DNA of 64,000 nt from Symbiodinium natans (GCA_905221605.1 CAJNDS010002413.1:613042-677041), one strand, 5' to 3'. Shown: positions 53,511 to 62,638, numbered from the stretch's first letter. Program-made: numbers and translations. Notes: generated from the sequence alone by a model not told the origin.

Positions 53511-54099
53511 GTCGGGACTCTCAGGATCAGGGTTTTGAGGTTTAGGGTTTTGAGGTTTAAGGCTTCGGGTTTAGGGTTTATAGGGTTTAGGGTTTAGGGT
53601 TTAGGGTTTAGGGTTTAAGGTTTTGGGTTTAGAGGGTTTAGGGTTTAGGGTTGAAGGTTTAGGGTTTAGGGTTGTAGATCAAGGTTTCAGGCGTCATGGA
53701 TGTGTTTCTTTGGGGGCTTCCGGGCTTTAGGTCCTAAGGTTTGGGGTTTCGGGTTTAGGGGTGGGGGGTCGGAATTTAGGGGTGTAGGGGGCTTAGTAGG
53801 GTTTCGGGCTCTAGGGGTTTAGGGGTTTCGGGGGTTGGGGGTCTAGGGACATAGGGGTTTAGAGATTTTGGGGTTTCAGGCTCAGGGGCATGAAGCCTCA
53901 AGCTTGGGATGTTTCCCCTTGTTATAACAGTCCTTAATAGGGATTATAATCGGGGGTACTATACTCCCTATTAAGGGCTGGTAGTATCAGGGGGAACATC
54001 CCAACCTTAAACTCTCAACATCTAAAGCTACAAGGCAAAAGGATATTTTCTCAACGGGACATACAGGGCTAGGGGTAGGCCTACCCCGACCCCGGGGGT
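53511..54099. repeat. KS intron 3' of the last visible exon
   Basis: TTTAGGG 53,530-53,670 and variants to 53,880; foldback B 53,906-54,002; short unique stretch to the gypsy-like element. Confidence 0.78.
53906..54002. repeat. Foldback family B, copy 5
   Basis: GGGATGTTTCCCCTTGTTAT to ATCAGGGGGAACATCCC. Confidence 0.85.
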
Positions 54100-54617
54100 A
54101 GGCCTAGGGCCAAGACCTACCTGTGAGCAGGTCTAAGCACGCACGTTGCATGTGCAGAGCTGCCAGAACCAGTACTGTAGTTTTCTTTGCATGTGTAGTT
54201 TTGCAATTCGTAACAATGCCAATATTTTGGCTCAAGTACCGAGCTTGTGCCTTTGAGCACGGTAGAGTCGTACAGTAGCTCCTAGGTTGCTGTGCGGTCC
54301 GACCGGACGCACTCAGGCGTAGCTGCACAAGTGGACTCACGAAGTCGTAAAACAGCGTGACCGGGCTGTGATTGCATTGGCTTAGTGCAAGTCCAGTGCT
54401 GGTCGACTTCACAATTGGGGGCTGTTCTGGGAAACGTACAGCTCTTGTGCCTACGGCCCGAGTGGGCAAGCATTGCTTTGCTTGTCTGTCGCGGTCCGTG
54501 ACCTGGACGCGTGGACTGTGTGCCACGCTTGCGGCCTGTTAACCAAGGCGCGGCGCTTCGCGTGCCACGCCTGCGGCCTGCTAACCAAGGCGCGGCTTAT
54601 CGCCTTGTGTTGCGGCA
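54100..54617 (+). other. Presumed LTR/leader of the gypsy-like element
   Basis: Unique GC-balanced sequence beginning near a palindromic GGGGTAGGCCTA/TAGGCCTACCCC segment at 54,070-54,100. Two imperfect 43-bp tandem units (GTGCCACGC..GCGGCCTG..AACCAAGGCGCGG) lie at about 54,520-54,603, just before the Gag ATG. Small minus-strand reading frames here show no family resemblance. Confidence 0.45.
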
Positions 54618-56060
54618 ATGTCCGCAGAGGTAGCAGGTCAGGCTGAGGGCGTCACCCTCCTCGAAGCTATCGAGGGTGGAGACGTTCCCTATCCCGAGCG
54701 GATGAGCTACGTCGCTTGGCTTAAGTGGCGTAGGGAGACTGGCAGCCGTCCGTTGTCCAAGCGGGATGGGGTCGGCACTACGCCAGAGCAAGAGGCGGCT
54801 CTCTGGCGGAAAGTCATGAAGTTCCTCCATGACGCCGAAGACGAGGACGAGGATGAGGAGGAAGAAGAAGAGGACTCCGAGCTAGTCCCTGAGGCCTCGG
54901 GCGCTGGAGGCGACAGTCCGCCGCGGGTGGACGTCAGCGCCGCGGCTAGGGAGCTGGCCATGGTCCCTACCGGTGCTGCCTATGTCCCTGCTACGGCACC
55001 AGGGTCCCGCCCGGCGGGACCGTCCGGTCCGCCGTCGACAGCAGGTTCAGTGCCAGGCACCGCAGAGGGCTTGCAGGCGGAGCTGCGCGCGATTTTCCGT
55101 CCAGACCAAGAACCGGTCGCGGACTACTTGACGCGCGTTTCGCGGATTGTCCTCGCGCTGAAAGCGCATGGAGTCACGGTGAGCTCCCGTGACCTTGACG
55201 CCTTAAGCACCAAAGCCACCCTCCTTGCGGATGAGTTCTCCAAGATAGGCGGGGACTGGCATCCGACAAAGATGGTCCGTCGGCTGCGGACCAGATTCTC
55301 GGTCGCGGCTTTGCGCGGTGGCGAGGACCCCGAAGACGCAGAGGAGATTCAGCGCGAAATCCAATGCATCGGGGAGCTTATCCTCGCGTTGGGGGGAAAA
55401 GAAAGCTCGAGCCAAGAGAAGGTTTGGAGCTCCCCGTCCGATGTGCCAGTTGAAGCCGTGGGGCCGCGTTCCCCAGGGCTCCCACAGCCTGCGACTGCGA
55501 GTGGGTTGGGGGTAGGATTGGACCGTGGAGGTTTGCACACTGCAGAGGCTGCAGGTGGTCCTTCCGCGGCCCGTGTCCTGGGCGCGACGGACGGCGATTC
55601 CCCTTTGCGCGCGAAGCTTGCGGCGCTGGAGATGGAGATAGAAGCCCTGAAGCGAGGTTCAGACGGTGGAGGTTCGCAGACCGGGTCCCAAAACCCGGCG
55701 GGCGATTTCGCCGCCGCACTCGCCGCCCAAACTGAAGCGCTGAAAGAAGCGTTAGCGCAGAGGGGCGGGCAAAGCTCCATAACTACGGTCAAAACTGACC
55801 TCACGTGGCCGACGCTGACCGACGACAAGTCGGACGCGCGAGACGTTGTCTTGTTCTACGAGGAGTTCGAGGACGTCTGCGCGCTGGCCAACAACTGTCG
55901 CGGTATGAGTGCGCGCGAAAAGCTGCTAGCGCTACGCGGGCGCTGCCGCGGCTCGCGCATGAAGACGTACACGAGAACGCGTACCGCGCAGCGTGGAAGT
56001 CGGGAGAGGTTCTCTCCGATCCACAGGCGGTGTACGACCGCATCAAGAACAAGCACTTGA
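54618..56060 (+). CDS. Gypsy-like Gag, N-terminal part
   Basis: ATG at 54,618 (MSAEVAGQAEG). An acidic Asp/Glu run (DEDEDEEEEEEDSE) lies at about residues 75-90, then a Pro/Ala-rich linker, a helical region (EEIQREIQCIGELILALGG) at about 240-262, and another helical stretch (LRAKLAALEMEIEALKRG) at about 330-347. The capsid-like part begins TWPTLTDDKSDARDVVLFYEEFED at about 395. Useful coding ends near 55,960; the tail to 56,060 is out of frame, and the protein continues in the frame of the next entry. A one-base loss or programmed shift could explain this. Confidence 0.75.
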   Translation: MSAEVAGQAEGVTLLEAIEGGDVPYPERMSYVAWLKWRRETGSRPLSKRDGVGTTPEQEAALWRKVMKFLHDAEDEDEDEEEEEEDSELVPEASGAGGDSPPRVDVSAAARELAMVPTGAAYVPATAPGSRPAGPSGPPSTAGSVPGTAEGLQAELRAIFRPDQEPVADYLTRVSRIVLALKAHGVTVSSRDLDALSTKATLLADEFSKIGGDWHPTKMVRRLRTRFSVAALRGGEDPEDAEEIQREIQCIGELILALGGKESSSQEKVWSSPSDVPVEAVGPRSPGLPQPATASGLGVGLDRGGLHTAEAAGGPSAARVLGATDGDSPLRAKLAALEMEIEALKRGSDGGGSQTGSQNPAGDFAAALAAQTEALKEALAQRGGQSSITTVKTDLTWPTLTDDKSDARDVVLFYEEFEDVCALANNCRGMSAREKLLALRGRCRGSRMKTYTRTRTAQRGSRERFSPIHRRCTTASRTST

Positions 56061-58180
56061 TGTTCGGGGAATCGCGGGAGGAAAGAGAAGTCCGCGTGGA
56101 TGGTGAGCATGCCTCCCTCGCTAAGGGTAAGCTCACAGGCCACCAATTCGAGCCTTTGTTTGAGGCTTCGATCGCGGACCTTGAGGCGGTGGGTCTTGGG
56201 AAGACCCCACGAGAGTTGTATCTCTCGTACCTCCGCAAGATGCCCCCGTATCTCCAAAAGGAGATACGGAACGACAAACGGTTGTGGCCTGGCGATCCCA
56301 AGGATGGCGGGTTGCGAGGACCGCAGACTTGGGAGGAGAGCCACAAGGTCGTCCTGGAGTACGAGCAGAGGGAAGCAGCTCACAGGGCTGTTTCCCACTC
56401 TGTGTACACAGCGACCGGCTCGCAGAGCGCGGACCCGTCGGTCGCGCTAGCCGAGGCTCAGAAGGAGATTAAGAGCCTCAAGGCCGCTGCGAAGGCGGCT
56501 GCGAAAGGAGCAGCTGCCGCGGCCAAAGCTGGCGCGGACCAGACGTTTGCCGCTGCGTCGAAGGGAGCTGGCAAGGGAGCGGACAAGAAGATCTGTTTCC
56601 ACTTTCGCGATCATGGGAATTGCCCGAAAGGGGATGCCTGCCCGTACAGCCACGACAAGGAGCTTCGCAGAAAAGCTCTCGCGGCCAAAAAGGGTGACCA
56701 AACCTTTGCCACTGCGAAAGGTAAAGGCAAGGGAAAGGGAGGTGGCAAGGCAAAGGCCAACGCAAAGCCTAAGGCTGCGGCCAAAGGCGCGGCGAAGCCA
56801 CCAGGCACAGTTTGCCCCTTTTTCTCCAAGAATGGGTCGTGCAAGAAAGGAGCCAGCTGCGACATGGTCCACAACCTGACGACCTCAGGAGGGACGCCGG
56901 CCTTGCCTGCCAACTGGGCCCCGCCCTCCGGTGCTTCCATGTCTAACCCCTTCGCCGCGTTCAGTGTCCAGATAGGCAGCTCAGGCGTCCAGGCAGGCGT
57001 CTTAGGAGCCGCAGGACACGCCGCGGTGCAGCAGCACGCGCTTCCGTTGAGCAAGGGCGGGCGGGACAAGTTCGCCACCCTGGACGATCTGCCGAAGGAC
57101 TGGTGGAACCTGGCGGACAACGAGCCAGGAGGCTACCAGTACAGGACGGTGGTCCAGGTCCTCGACCGTAAGGTCGAGTGCATGCTCGACGGATGCGCCG
57201 GCGCAAACCACGTGACCGAGGAACTCGTGGTGGGCATGATGAACCGGGCTGCAGAGCTGGGGATCGGCACTGAGGATCCCGGCTTCCCGGTCGTGAGACT
57301 CGAAAAGTGGGTCCACCCCGAATACGTGCATGGAATTGCTTCGGGAGCCCCCGTTCCTCTGAAGGGGGCAGCAGTCTTGCGCGTCACGCGGACGACTGTC
57401 GCCCCAACACCGAAATTTTCGTGCGATGCAAAATCGCAGCCAGGGGTACGTCCGATTGGCACGGACTTATCCTCGGCGGCAGAGCGCTGGACTGCGCCGG
57501 AAGGATGGGCTTGGGATTCAGGCCGGGTCCCGACTTTCATGTCCTCGACACGCTGGGAATCAGGATGCCCAGATGTGAGGATCACAGCAGGACTCGGAAG
57601 GACAGGGCCTATGCCTTTGAAGCGCGGTTGTCAAGCCTGGACGACGCGTCATGCACCGAGCCTGGGGGCGGAAGTCGTGAGCTTCTCCGCTATGACGGGG
57701 AAGAGCCGCTCGAGCTCTCGCCAGGTGATGGGGTGCTGGTGCCAGTCGTGCGGGAGGCAGGAGTCTCCGCAGAGGGATCCCTGTCCGAGGTTGTGCTTCC
57801 GGTTGAGTGTGGGGTTGAGGCTGTGCCAGGTCTCTGGCCCACAGGAGAGGGTAAAGGGTTTGTTTTGCTTGCAGCCCAAGAGTGTGATCACTCTCTCCAG
57901 CCGGGCGAGGTTGTTGCGGAAGTGCGTTCCGGCCTCGTCAGCACTGCGGCTTGTGGTTGTGGCGCGATTGAGACGGTGTTCGAGTCGGAGCCGTCTCCGC
58001 AGGCATGTGCGGATTGTGGGGTCGCCGTTGCTTCGGTTGACCATGACCCGTGCTTTGCTTGCGGGTCCGCGTCCAGGGCCGCGGCAAGAAGCTTCCAAGG
58101 TTGTTCCTCGTGTGCGCGGTCCTTTGGGCGGCTGCGTACCGGCGCCAGGATCGGTGTGCTATCGGTCCTTGCTGCGGTGA
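55805..58180 (+). CDS. Gypsy-like Gag C-terminal part with two CCCH zinc fingers, then protease-like start
   Basis: True coding runs from about 55,960 to 57,400 in this frame. It continues the capsid (YDRIKNKHLMFGESREERE, YLSYLRKMPPYLQKEIRND), then an Ala/Lys-rich spacer. Two fingers with exact C-x8-C-x5-C-x3-H spacing follow at 56,594-56,653 and 56,813-56,872, separated by a Gly/Lys tract. A protease-like motif MLDGCAGANHVTEE at about 57,182-57,223 reads D-G-C where retropepsins have D-[ST]-G. After about 57,400 the protein continues in another frame. CCCH fingers are typical of mRNA-binding TTP/Tis11-like proteins and replace the usual CCHC knuckles. Confidence 0.75.
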   Translation: MADADRRQVGRARRCLVLRGVRGRLRAGQQLSRYECARKAASATRALPRLAHEDVHENAYRAAWKSGEVLSDPQAVYDRIKNKHLMFGESREEREVRVDGEHASLAKGKLTGHQFEPLFEASIADLEAVGLGKTPRELYLSYLRKMPPYLQKEIRNDKRLWPGDPKDGGLRGPQTWEESHKVVLEYEQREAAHRAVSHSVYTATGSQSADPSVALAEAQKEIKSLKAAAKAAAKGAAAAAKAGADQTFAAASKGAGKGADKKICFHFRDHGNCPKGDACPYSHDKELRRKALAAKKGDQTFATAKGKGKGKGGGKAKANAKPKAAAKGAAKPPGTVCPFFSKNGSCKKGASCDMVHNLTTSGGTPALPANWAPPSGASMSNPFAAFSVQIGSSGVQAGVLGAAGHAAVQQHALPLSKGGRDKFATLDDLPKDWWNLADNEPGGYQYRTVVQVLDRKVECMLDGCAGANHVTEELVVGMMNRAAELGIGTEDPGFPVVRLEKWVHPEYVHGIASGAPVPLKGAAVLRVTRTTVAPTPKFSCDAKSQPGVRPIGTDLSSAAERWTAPEGWAWDSGRVPTFMSSTRWESGCPDVRITAGLGRTGPMPLKRGCQAWTTRHAPSLGAEVVSFSAMTGKSRSSSRQVMGCWCQSCGRQESPQRDPCPRLCFRLSVGLRLCQVSGPQERVKGLFCLQPKSVITLSSRARLLRKCVPASSALRLVVVARLRRCSSRSRLRRHVRIVGSPLLRLTMTRALLAGPRPGPRQEASKVVPRVRGPLGGCVPAPGSVCYRSLLR

Positions 58181-61100
58181 CTGTTCTCGCTTCGGTGTGG
58201 GGCGGGAGCGGCCCGGTTGGGCGCCCTGTTGAGGAGCCTGGAGTGCTTACTTGCTTGGACCACCTTCCAAGCGTCGACAGCTGGTGGGAGGCGCCAGGTG
58301 GTTACGCGTCTGTGTGGGGTAGGCGCCCTGCGCAGAAGGACCTTGGGACCCTGGCGGTCGAGAAGGCGCCTTACGAAACGTGCTTGCTTCAGCGCGCAGG
58401 TGAGGCGTGGCGTCTTTGGGACACGAGGGATTTGCGTGTGGCGGAAAGCGTTGCGTGCAGCGATGAGGTTCCAGTCACCGAACGCCTCGCGGTCTTTAGG
58501 ACGCGCAAGGGGCCACGCTGGGCTGGCTGGCGTGAGGGATCGGCCACGGCTGGAAGAGGCGCAAGTGACGCTGTGCGCCCAGCAGACGCGGTCGACACGG
58601 CGCGCTGCCCGAGCTATCATATCGTGGAGAGCTGGGACATCGATAAGATGATCGAGGAGCCTCCAACGGACTATTATTATGAGCAGCTCGCGGCAGATAT
58701 GCGCGCCCGGCACCCTAAGGCGTGCCCGCACCTCCTCGACCACCTCGTTTCCTTAGAGGGTTTCCTAGACAAGTCAATCTTGTTTGGGTTCTCCTTTGGG
58801 ATCAGCAAGGCCGAAGTTTGTGTCTCCAAAGGTAAGCTCCTAGGACACAACATTGGGCGGGACGGGAGTTCGCCTGACGAAGAGCGTTGTCAGGCGGTGA
58901 TTGACTTTCCCCCGCTCTGGGAGAAGCTTCACATTCAGCAATTTTTGGGTTGCGCAAATTGGTTGCGCGGCTACCTGCCTGTTGAGTATGGGCACGCAGC
59001 CAAGATTTTAGGGCAGTGGCAGAAGCCAGGCGCCGTCTTTCCTGAAGGCGGGCTGGGCTCAGCCGCCACCGAGGGTTGCAAAGCCTTTAAAGCGATTAAG
59101 CGCATGATGCAGAACCGCATCAATTTGGCTACCTTCGATGAGGCCTCTGCTGCGGATGGGTCGTGTCCCCTTGAGCAGATCGCGGATGCGTCGGGCATCG
59201 CGGTAGGGGGCAGCGTCGTGCAGATGACGCGTGACTTGAGTCAGCTCAAAGTGCTTATGACGCACTCAAAGAGCTTGACCCCCGCGCAGCAGAACTGGCC
59301 GCCCTTGATACAGGAGGCGTTTGCCCAGCTCGAGGTAAAGCGGGCGACACGCCGCATGTTTGGCTCTATTCGGACTCTGTGTTGGACAGATCATGCCAAC
59401 CTTACCCGAGCGCAAACGTCGGACATCGGAATGGATCCGAAACTCGTCCGGTGGGTTGCGGAAATCCTTATGGATGGGTCCGAAATAAGGAGCCTTAGCG
59501 GTCGCTCAGCGACGCTGGGTGACAGTTTTAGCCGCAATCCCAAAGATCGGGATGCGCTCCTTGCGGCGAGGACGAAAGATCTCGAGGGCCTTTCGGGCCA
59601 ACTCCGAGGTTTCGACCTGGACCAGTACCTCGGAGAGGGTACTGAGGGTGACGGACCCGTGCCCTGGGCGGTCGGCAACGACGCCGTCCCAGAGCCTGCG
59701 GGCCGTGTCCAGGCCGCGGCTGTGCCGATGTGCGTCGTCGCAGCCCTTCCGGTGCGCGTCATGGTTGTCTTTGACTACGCGCGTTGGAAAGAGCAGGACG
59801 CAGAGCTGACTGAGATCAGGCGCGTCTTTCAAGCGAGCCTCCCTGGAGTTTCTGTGGCTGTCAGGGGTTGTTGGGGTCCGTTTGAGGATACCGACGGGCT
59901 TGCCTCGCATTTTGATTGCGGGGCCGGCAGGCTCGCAGGGACCAAGAAGATCAAGCGGATCAGGGTCGACTTGCTTACTTCGTGTGCCAAGGTTCTTAGG
60001 GAAGCTTCGGGGTTTCGCCCGCAATTCCTCGTAGGACTTGGGCAAGGCGGGCTGGTCACAGCCGTCCTTAGGTGGCCTTTGGTTGTTGAGCTCACGCTCC
60101 AAGCAAGGAACCTGCAGCGCAAGGAAGCTAGGGCTGTAGGAGAGGCTTGGGCAGGCATCAAGGCTATCTGGGCGGTGCGGCCACGCCTTTGGCGCACGCA
60201 GCAGGGCCACTTGGAAGTGGCCGAGGCTTGTCCGGAACTCAAGAAGGATTTTCCGGAGCCTCCCCTGCGGGGTTTTGGGATCGTAGGGAAGCAGGCATTG
60301 GGGGCGGAGGTTCTGCGGTCCTTGAGGCTGGACGCGGTTCGTTCCATCGATGATGCCAGCATTAGAGGGATGCTGGACGAACCGTCACGACCCCTCTGGG
60401 ACCATGAGGGTCTGTGCATCTGCGGCAAGCGGACCTACCTGTTTTCTCGCTGCCCCGCCTGCATCGAGAAAGAGGCAGTCGATACCTCGGTAGAGATAGC
60501 CGAGCGGGAGGAGCCCGAACCTCCGCTTGAGGGCGACCTTGAGGCCCATGAGGTGGGCCTAGAGGTCAACTCCGTCCTTGCAACTTTGGATAGGACAGGA
60601 GGTTTAGTTAGGGTTAGGTCCTCAACCATCCAGCAATGGGCGGTAGGGTTCAGGACTACGCCCAAAGATGCTCCAGTTCCCACAGCATATGGCATGCTGA
60701 GTGGGAAGATATGGAAGAAGAGCCATTCCATGAAGCTCAGCCTCGGCTCCCAGCACAAGGATCTTTCCAAGTGGGGCGATGTGAAGCCTTACTGGACCAC
60801 ATGGGTGGTTAGAGAAGATGGTGCTGTGGTGGCGGGGCACAACTGCTCGCCCCTGAATGTGGTTCAGGGCGACATCGTCGTGCATTGGTCGTCAGTGGTG
60901 AACTGGCACGGCCACAGACATGTCGTGAATGAGCAGTGTGAGGTGCTCTGGAGGTCTAATGGTAAAGAGGTTGCCTTAGACCCCTCCTTCGGCAAGCTGA
61001 TAGCCCTTGTGGGTAGGGTTACTCAGGTCATTGGCTGGCGGGCAACCGGAGAAGCAGCTTCGGATTCCCGCAGGTCTACCCTGCAGGCGTCAAGGGTCCT

Positions 61101-61608
61101 TGCTCAATTCTCTTCGTCCAGCGAGGGCGTAGGAGGGCATTGGACCGCGGGCGCTATCAGTCGCGGGAGGAATGCCAATGAGTGCAAGCTGAAGGGTAGA
61201 GTTTTGGCGTTTATGGGTGAAGAGCACAAGGGCCCTGCAGTGGTTCTAGAGCTCGTTAGCCATAGCCCCATCCTGTGCATTTGGGACCATTCCTCAACCA
61301 AGGTCAAAGTCGAGTTTAAGGGCGGTGTTCCGTCTTTGAGCCTGATCGCGGAGGAGGACGAAAATCGTCGTGAGCAGCTTGCGGTCGAGGCAAGGGACGC
61401 GGCGAACATTTCTGGCGGGCTCGATTCGCAAGCCAGAGCCGCCAATGGAGATATCCGGAGACGGGTTGCTCGAGCGCGAGGTGACCCTCAGGACGGGTCA
61501 AACCGTCGTTGTCCCAGTGGTTCCCAACGGGGCTGCGGGCGCGAATGGAGTGACCTGGCGCCGCGCTTGCTACAATTCAGTCCACTGCGGAGTCCTTGGG
61601 GCCCATAG
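57307..61608 (+). CDS. Gypsy-like Pol: protease end, RT thumb, RNase H, unassigned middle region
   Basis: Coding from about 57,400 to 61,440 in this frame. Protease C-terminal part: GLILGGRALD and VLDTLGIRMPRCED (57,480-57,600). From about 57,960 to 58,600 nothing is recognisable, where an RT palm with YxDD would be expected. RT connection region: FGFSFGISKAEV, LLGHNIGRDG, IQQFLGCANWLRGY (58,770-58,980). RNase H with Asp (ADASGIAVGG), Glu (PPLIQEAFAQLE) and Asp (CWTDHANLTRAQ) at 59,180-59,415. About 670 residues follow without assigned function, including VGLGQGGLVTAVLRWPLVVE near 60,030 and a zinc-ribbon-like C-x-C...C-x2-C (CICGKRTYLFSRCPAC) near 60,417-60,464. The methionine at the reported start is not meaningful. 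Confidence 0.75.
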   Translation: MGPPRIRAWNCFGSPRSSEGGSSLARHADDCRPNTEIFVRCKIAARGTSDWHGLILGGRALDCAGRMGLGFRPGPDFHVLDTLGIRMPRCEDHSRTRKDRAYAFEARLSSLDDASCTEPGGGSRELLRYDGEEPLELSPGDGVLVPVVREAGVSAEGSLSEVVLPVECGVEAVPGLWPTGEGKGFVLLAAQECDHSLQPGEVVAEVRSGLVSTAACGCGAIETVFESEPSPQACADCGVAVASVDHDPCFACGSASRAAARSFQGCSSCARSFGRLRTGARIGVLSVLAAVTVLASVWGGSGPVGRPVEEPGVLTCLDHLPSVDSWWEAPGGYASVWGRRPAQKDLGTLAVEKAPYETCLLQRAGEAWRLWDTRDLRVAESVACSDEVPVTERLAVFRTRKGPRWAGWREGSATAGRGASDAVRPADAVDTARCPSYHIVESWDIDKMIEEPPTDYYYEQLAADMRARHPKACPHLLDHLVSLEGFLDKSILFGFSFGISKAEVCVSKGKLLGHNIGRDGSSPDEERCQAVIDFPPLWEKLHIQQFLGCANWLRGYLPVEYGHAAKILGQWQKPGAVFPEGGLGSAATEGCKAFKAIKRMMQNRINLATFDEASAADGSCPLEQIADASGIAVGGSVVQMTRDLSQLKVLMTHSKSLTPAQQNWPPLIQEAFAQLEVKRATRRMFGSIRTLCWTDHANLTRAQTSDIGMDPKLVRWVAEILMDGSEIRSLSGRSATLGDSFSRNPKDRDALLAARTKDLEGLSGQLRGFDLDQYLGEGTEGDGPVPWAVGNDAVPEPAGRVQAAAVPMCVVAALPVRVMVVFDYARWKEQDAELTEIRRVFQASLPGVSVAVRGCWGPFEDTDGLASHFDCGAGRLAGTKKIKRIRVDLLTSCAKVLREASGFRPQFLVGLGQGGLVTAVLRWPLVVELTLQARNLQRKEARAVGEAWAGIKAIWAVRPRLWRTQQGHLEVAEACPELKKDFPEPPLRGFGIVGKQALGAEVLRSLRLDAVRSIDDASIRGMLDEPSRPLWDHEGLCICGKRTYLFSRCPACIEKEAVDTSVEIAEREEPEPPLEGDLEAHEVGLEVNSVLATLDRTGGLVRVRSSTIQQWAVGFRTTPKDAPVPTAYGMLSGKIWKKSHSMKLSLGSQHKDLSKWGDVKPYWTTWVVREDGAVVAGHNCSPLNVVQGDIVVHWSSVVNWHGHRHVVNEQCEVLWRSNGKEVALDPSFGKLIALVGRVTQVIGWRATGEAASDSRRSTLQASRVLAQFSSSSEGVGGHWTAGAISRGRNANECKLKGRVLAFMGEEHKGPAVVLELVSHSPILCIWDHSSTKVKVEFKGGVPSLSLIAEEDENRREQLAVEARDAANISGGLDSQARAANGDIRRRVARARGDPQDGSNRRCPSGSQRGCGREWSDLAPRLLQFSPLRSPWGP

Positions 61609-62638
61609 GTCTGCTGAGGTTACCATCAAGCTGCTAGAGAGGGCAGTCTGGTGGCCCGACTTAGAGAAAGATGTGCGGACCTGGGTCGCCAAATGTCTCG
61701 CTTGCATTAAAGGCCGCTCTCGACCGACGAAGGTTGAGGCTCGTGCGGTCAAATGTGGCGCCGAGACATGCTGGCAGGAGGTCAGCGTGGACTGTGAAGG
61801 TCCGAACCGAGAGGACAGGGAAGGGCATAGGTACTCGCTTACGTACTTCGATTGCCTCAGTCATGCTGTCCTCCTCGAGCCGATGAGGTCTCTGACTCAT
61901 GCTGAAGTCAGGAGGGCGTTCGTGCGCTGTGTGCTTCGCAGCAGGACGATCCCGAGCCTCATCAGGTCGGATAGAGGGCCAGAGTTCAAGAATGCGCTCA
62001 TGGCAGAACTCAGCGCTATGCTTGGGACCGAGTGGCGGTTCAGCGCGCCCTTGCGGCCTTGTGAGTTGGGCGCAAACGAGCGAGTCCACCAAGAAGTTCA
62101 AAAGGTGCTGGGGGCGGTCGTCAGGCAAGTCGGCGCCTCCCTTTCCGAAGCTTGGTCGGATTGGCTCGTGGTGGCGGAGTACGTCATAGATAACACTCCG
62201 GGACCCCACGGGTATACCCCAGAGCGGAGCTGGTCGCTCGCTCTACCACTTGAAAAGGACGTCCTGCGAGACGCCTTGCAGTTCGAACCCATCTCTGACT
62301 GGGCTCGGAGCCAGTTTAAGCAGTTCTCGGAACTAGCTGCTGCGGTCCGAGAGCACTGGACGCGGTCTTCAGAAGCGCGGGCGAAACTTGCAAATCGCCA
62401 TAGGCGCACTGTGGACCTTAAGCCAGGCGACCGAGTGGTCTGGAACGCTCCGAGGGCCCGTTCAGAGGGGGCGGGGCGTGTGCCGGGGTACTTCTTCCGC
62501 CCGGCGCGGCCCGATGGAGGCGCACGCAGAAGACTGCATTCTTGTTCCGGGCGGATGCAGATGGCGCGGAATCCCGCGAGCCGGTCGTCTTTGAGGACGA
62601 TGGAACCGGCGGGGACGGCTCGTCTCGCCCCAGCTTAG
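61370..62638 (+). CDS. Gypsy-like integrase
   Basis: Coding from about 61,440. The zinc-binding N-terminus is H-x6-H...C-x2-C (VHCGVLGAHR, KCLACIKGR), with WWPDLEKDVRTWV between. DDE core: Asp in VSVDCEGP, Asp in RSDRGPEF, Glu in NERVHQEVQKVLG. The C-terminal TVDLKPGDRVVWNAP is the start of the GPF/chromo-like tail. Catalytic residues are all present. The frame is lost after about 62,460; a short stretch in a second frame (EAHAEDCILVP, about 62,516-62,550) and then a third frame continue the protein. Confidence 0.85.
   Translation: MSSLRSRQGTRRTFLAGSIRKPEPPMEISGDGLLEREVTLRTGQTVVVPVVPNGAAGANGVTWRRACYNSVHCGVLGAHRSAEVTIKLLERAVWWPDLEKDVRTWVAKCLACIKGRSRPTKVEARAVKCGAETCWQEVSVDCEGPNREDREGHRYSLTYFDCLSHAVLLEPMRSLTHAEVRRAFVRCVLRSRTIPSLIRSDRGPEFKNALMAELSAMLGTEWRFSAPLRPCELGANERVHQEVQKVLGAVVRQVGASLSEAWSDWLVVAEYVIDNTPGPHGYTPERSWSLALPLEKDVLRDALQFEPISDWARSQFKQFSELAAAVREHWTRSSEARAKLANRHRRTVDLKPGDRVVWNAPRARSEGAGRVPGYFFRPARPDGGARRRLHSCSGRMQMARNPASRSSLRTMEPAGTARLAPA

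Noticed and set aside
54104-54526. 140-aa minus-strand protein upstream of the gypsy Gag
   Set aside because: Lies in the presumed LTR/leader; no recognisable motif, and a second overlapping frame is equally open.
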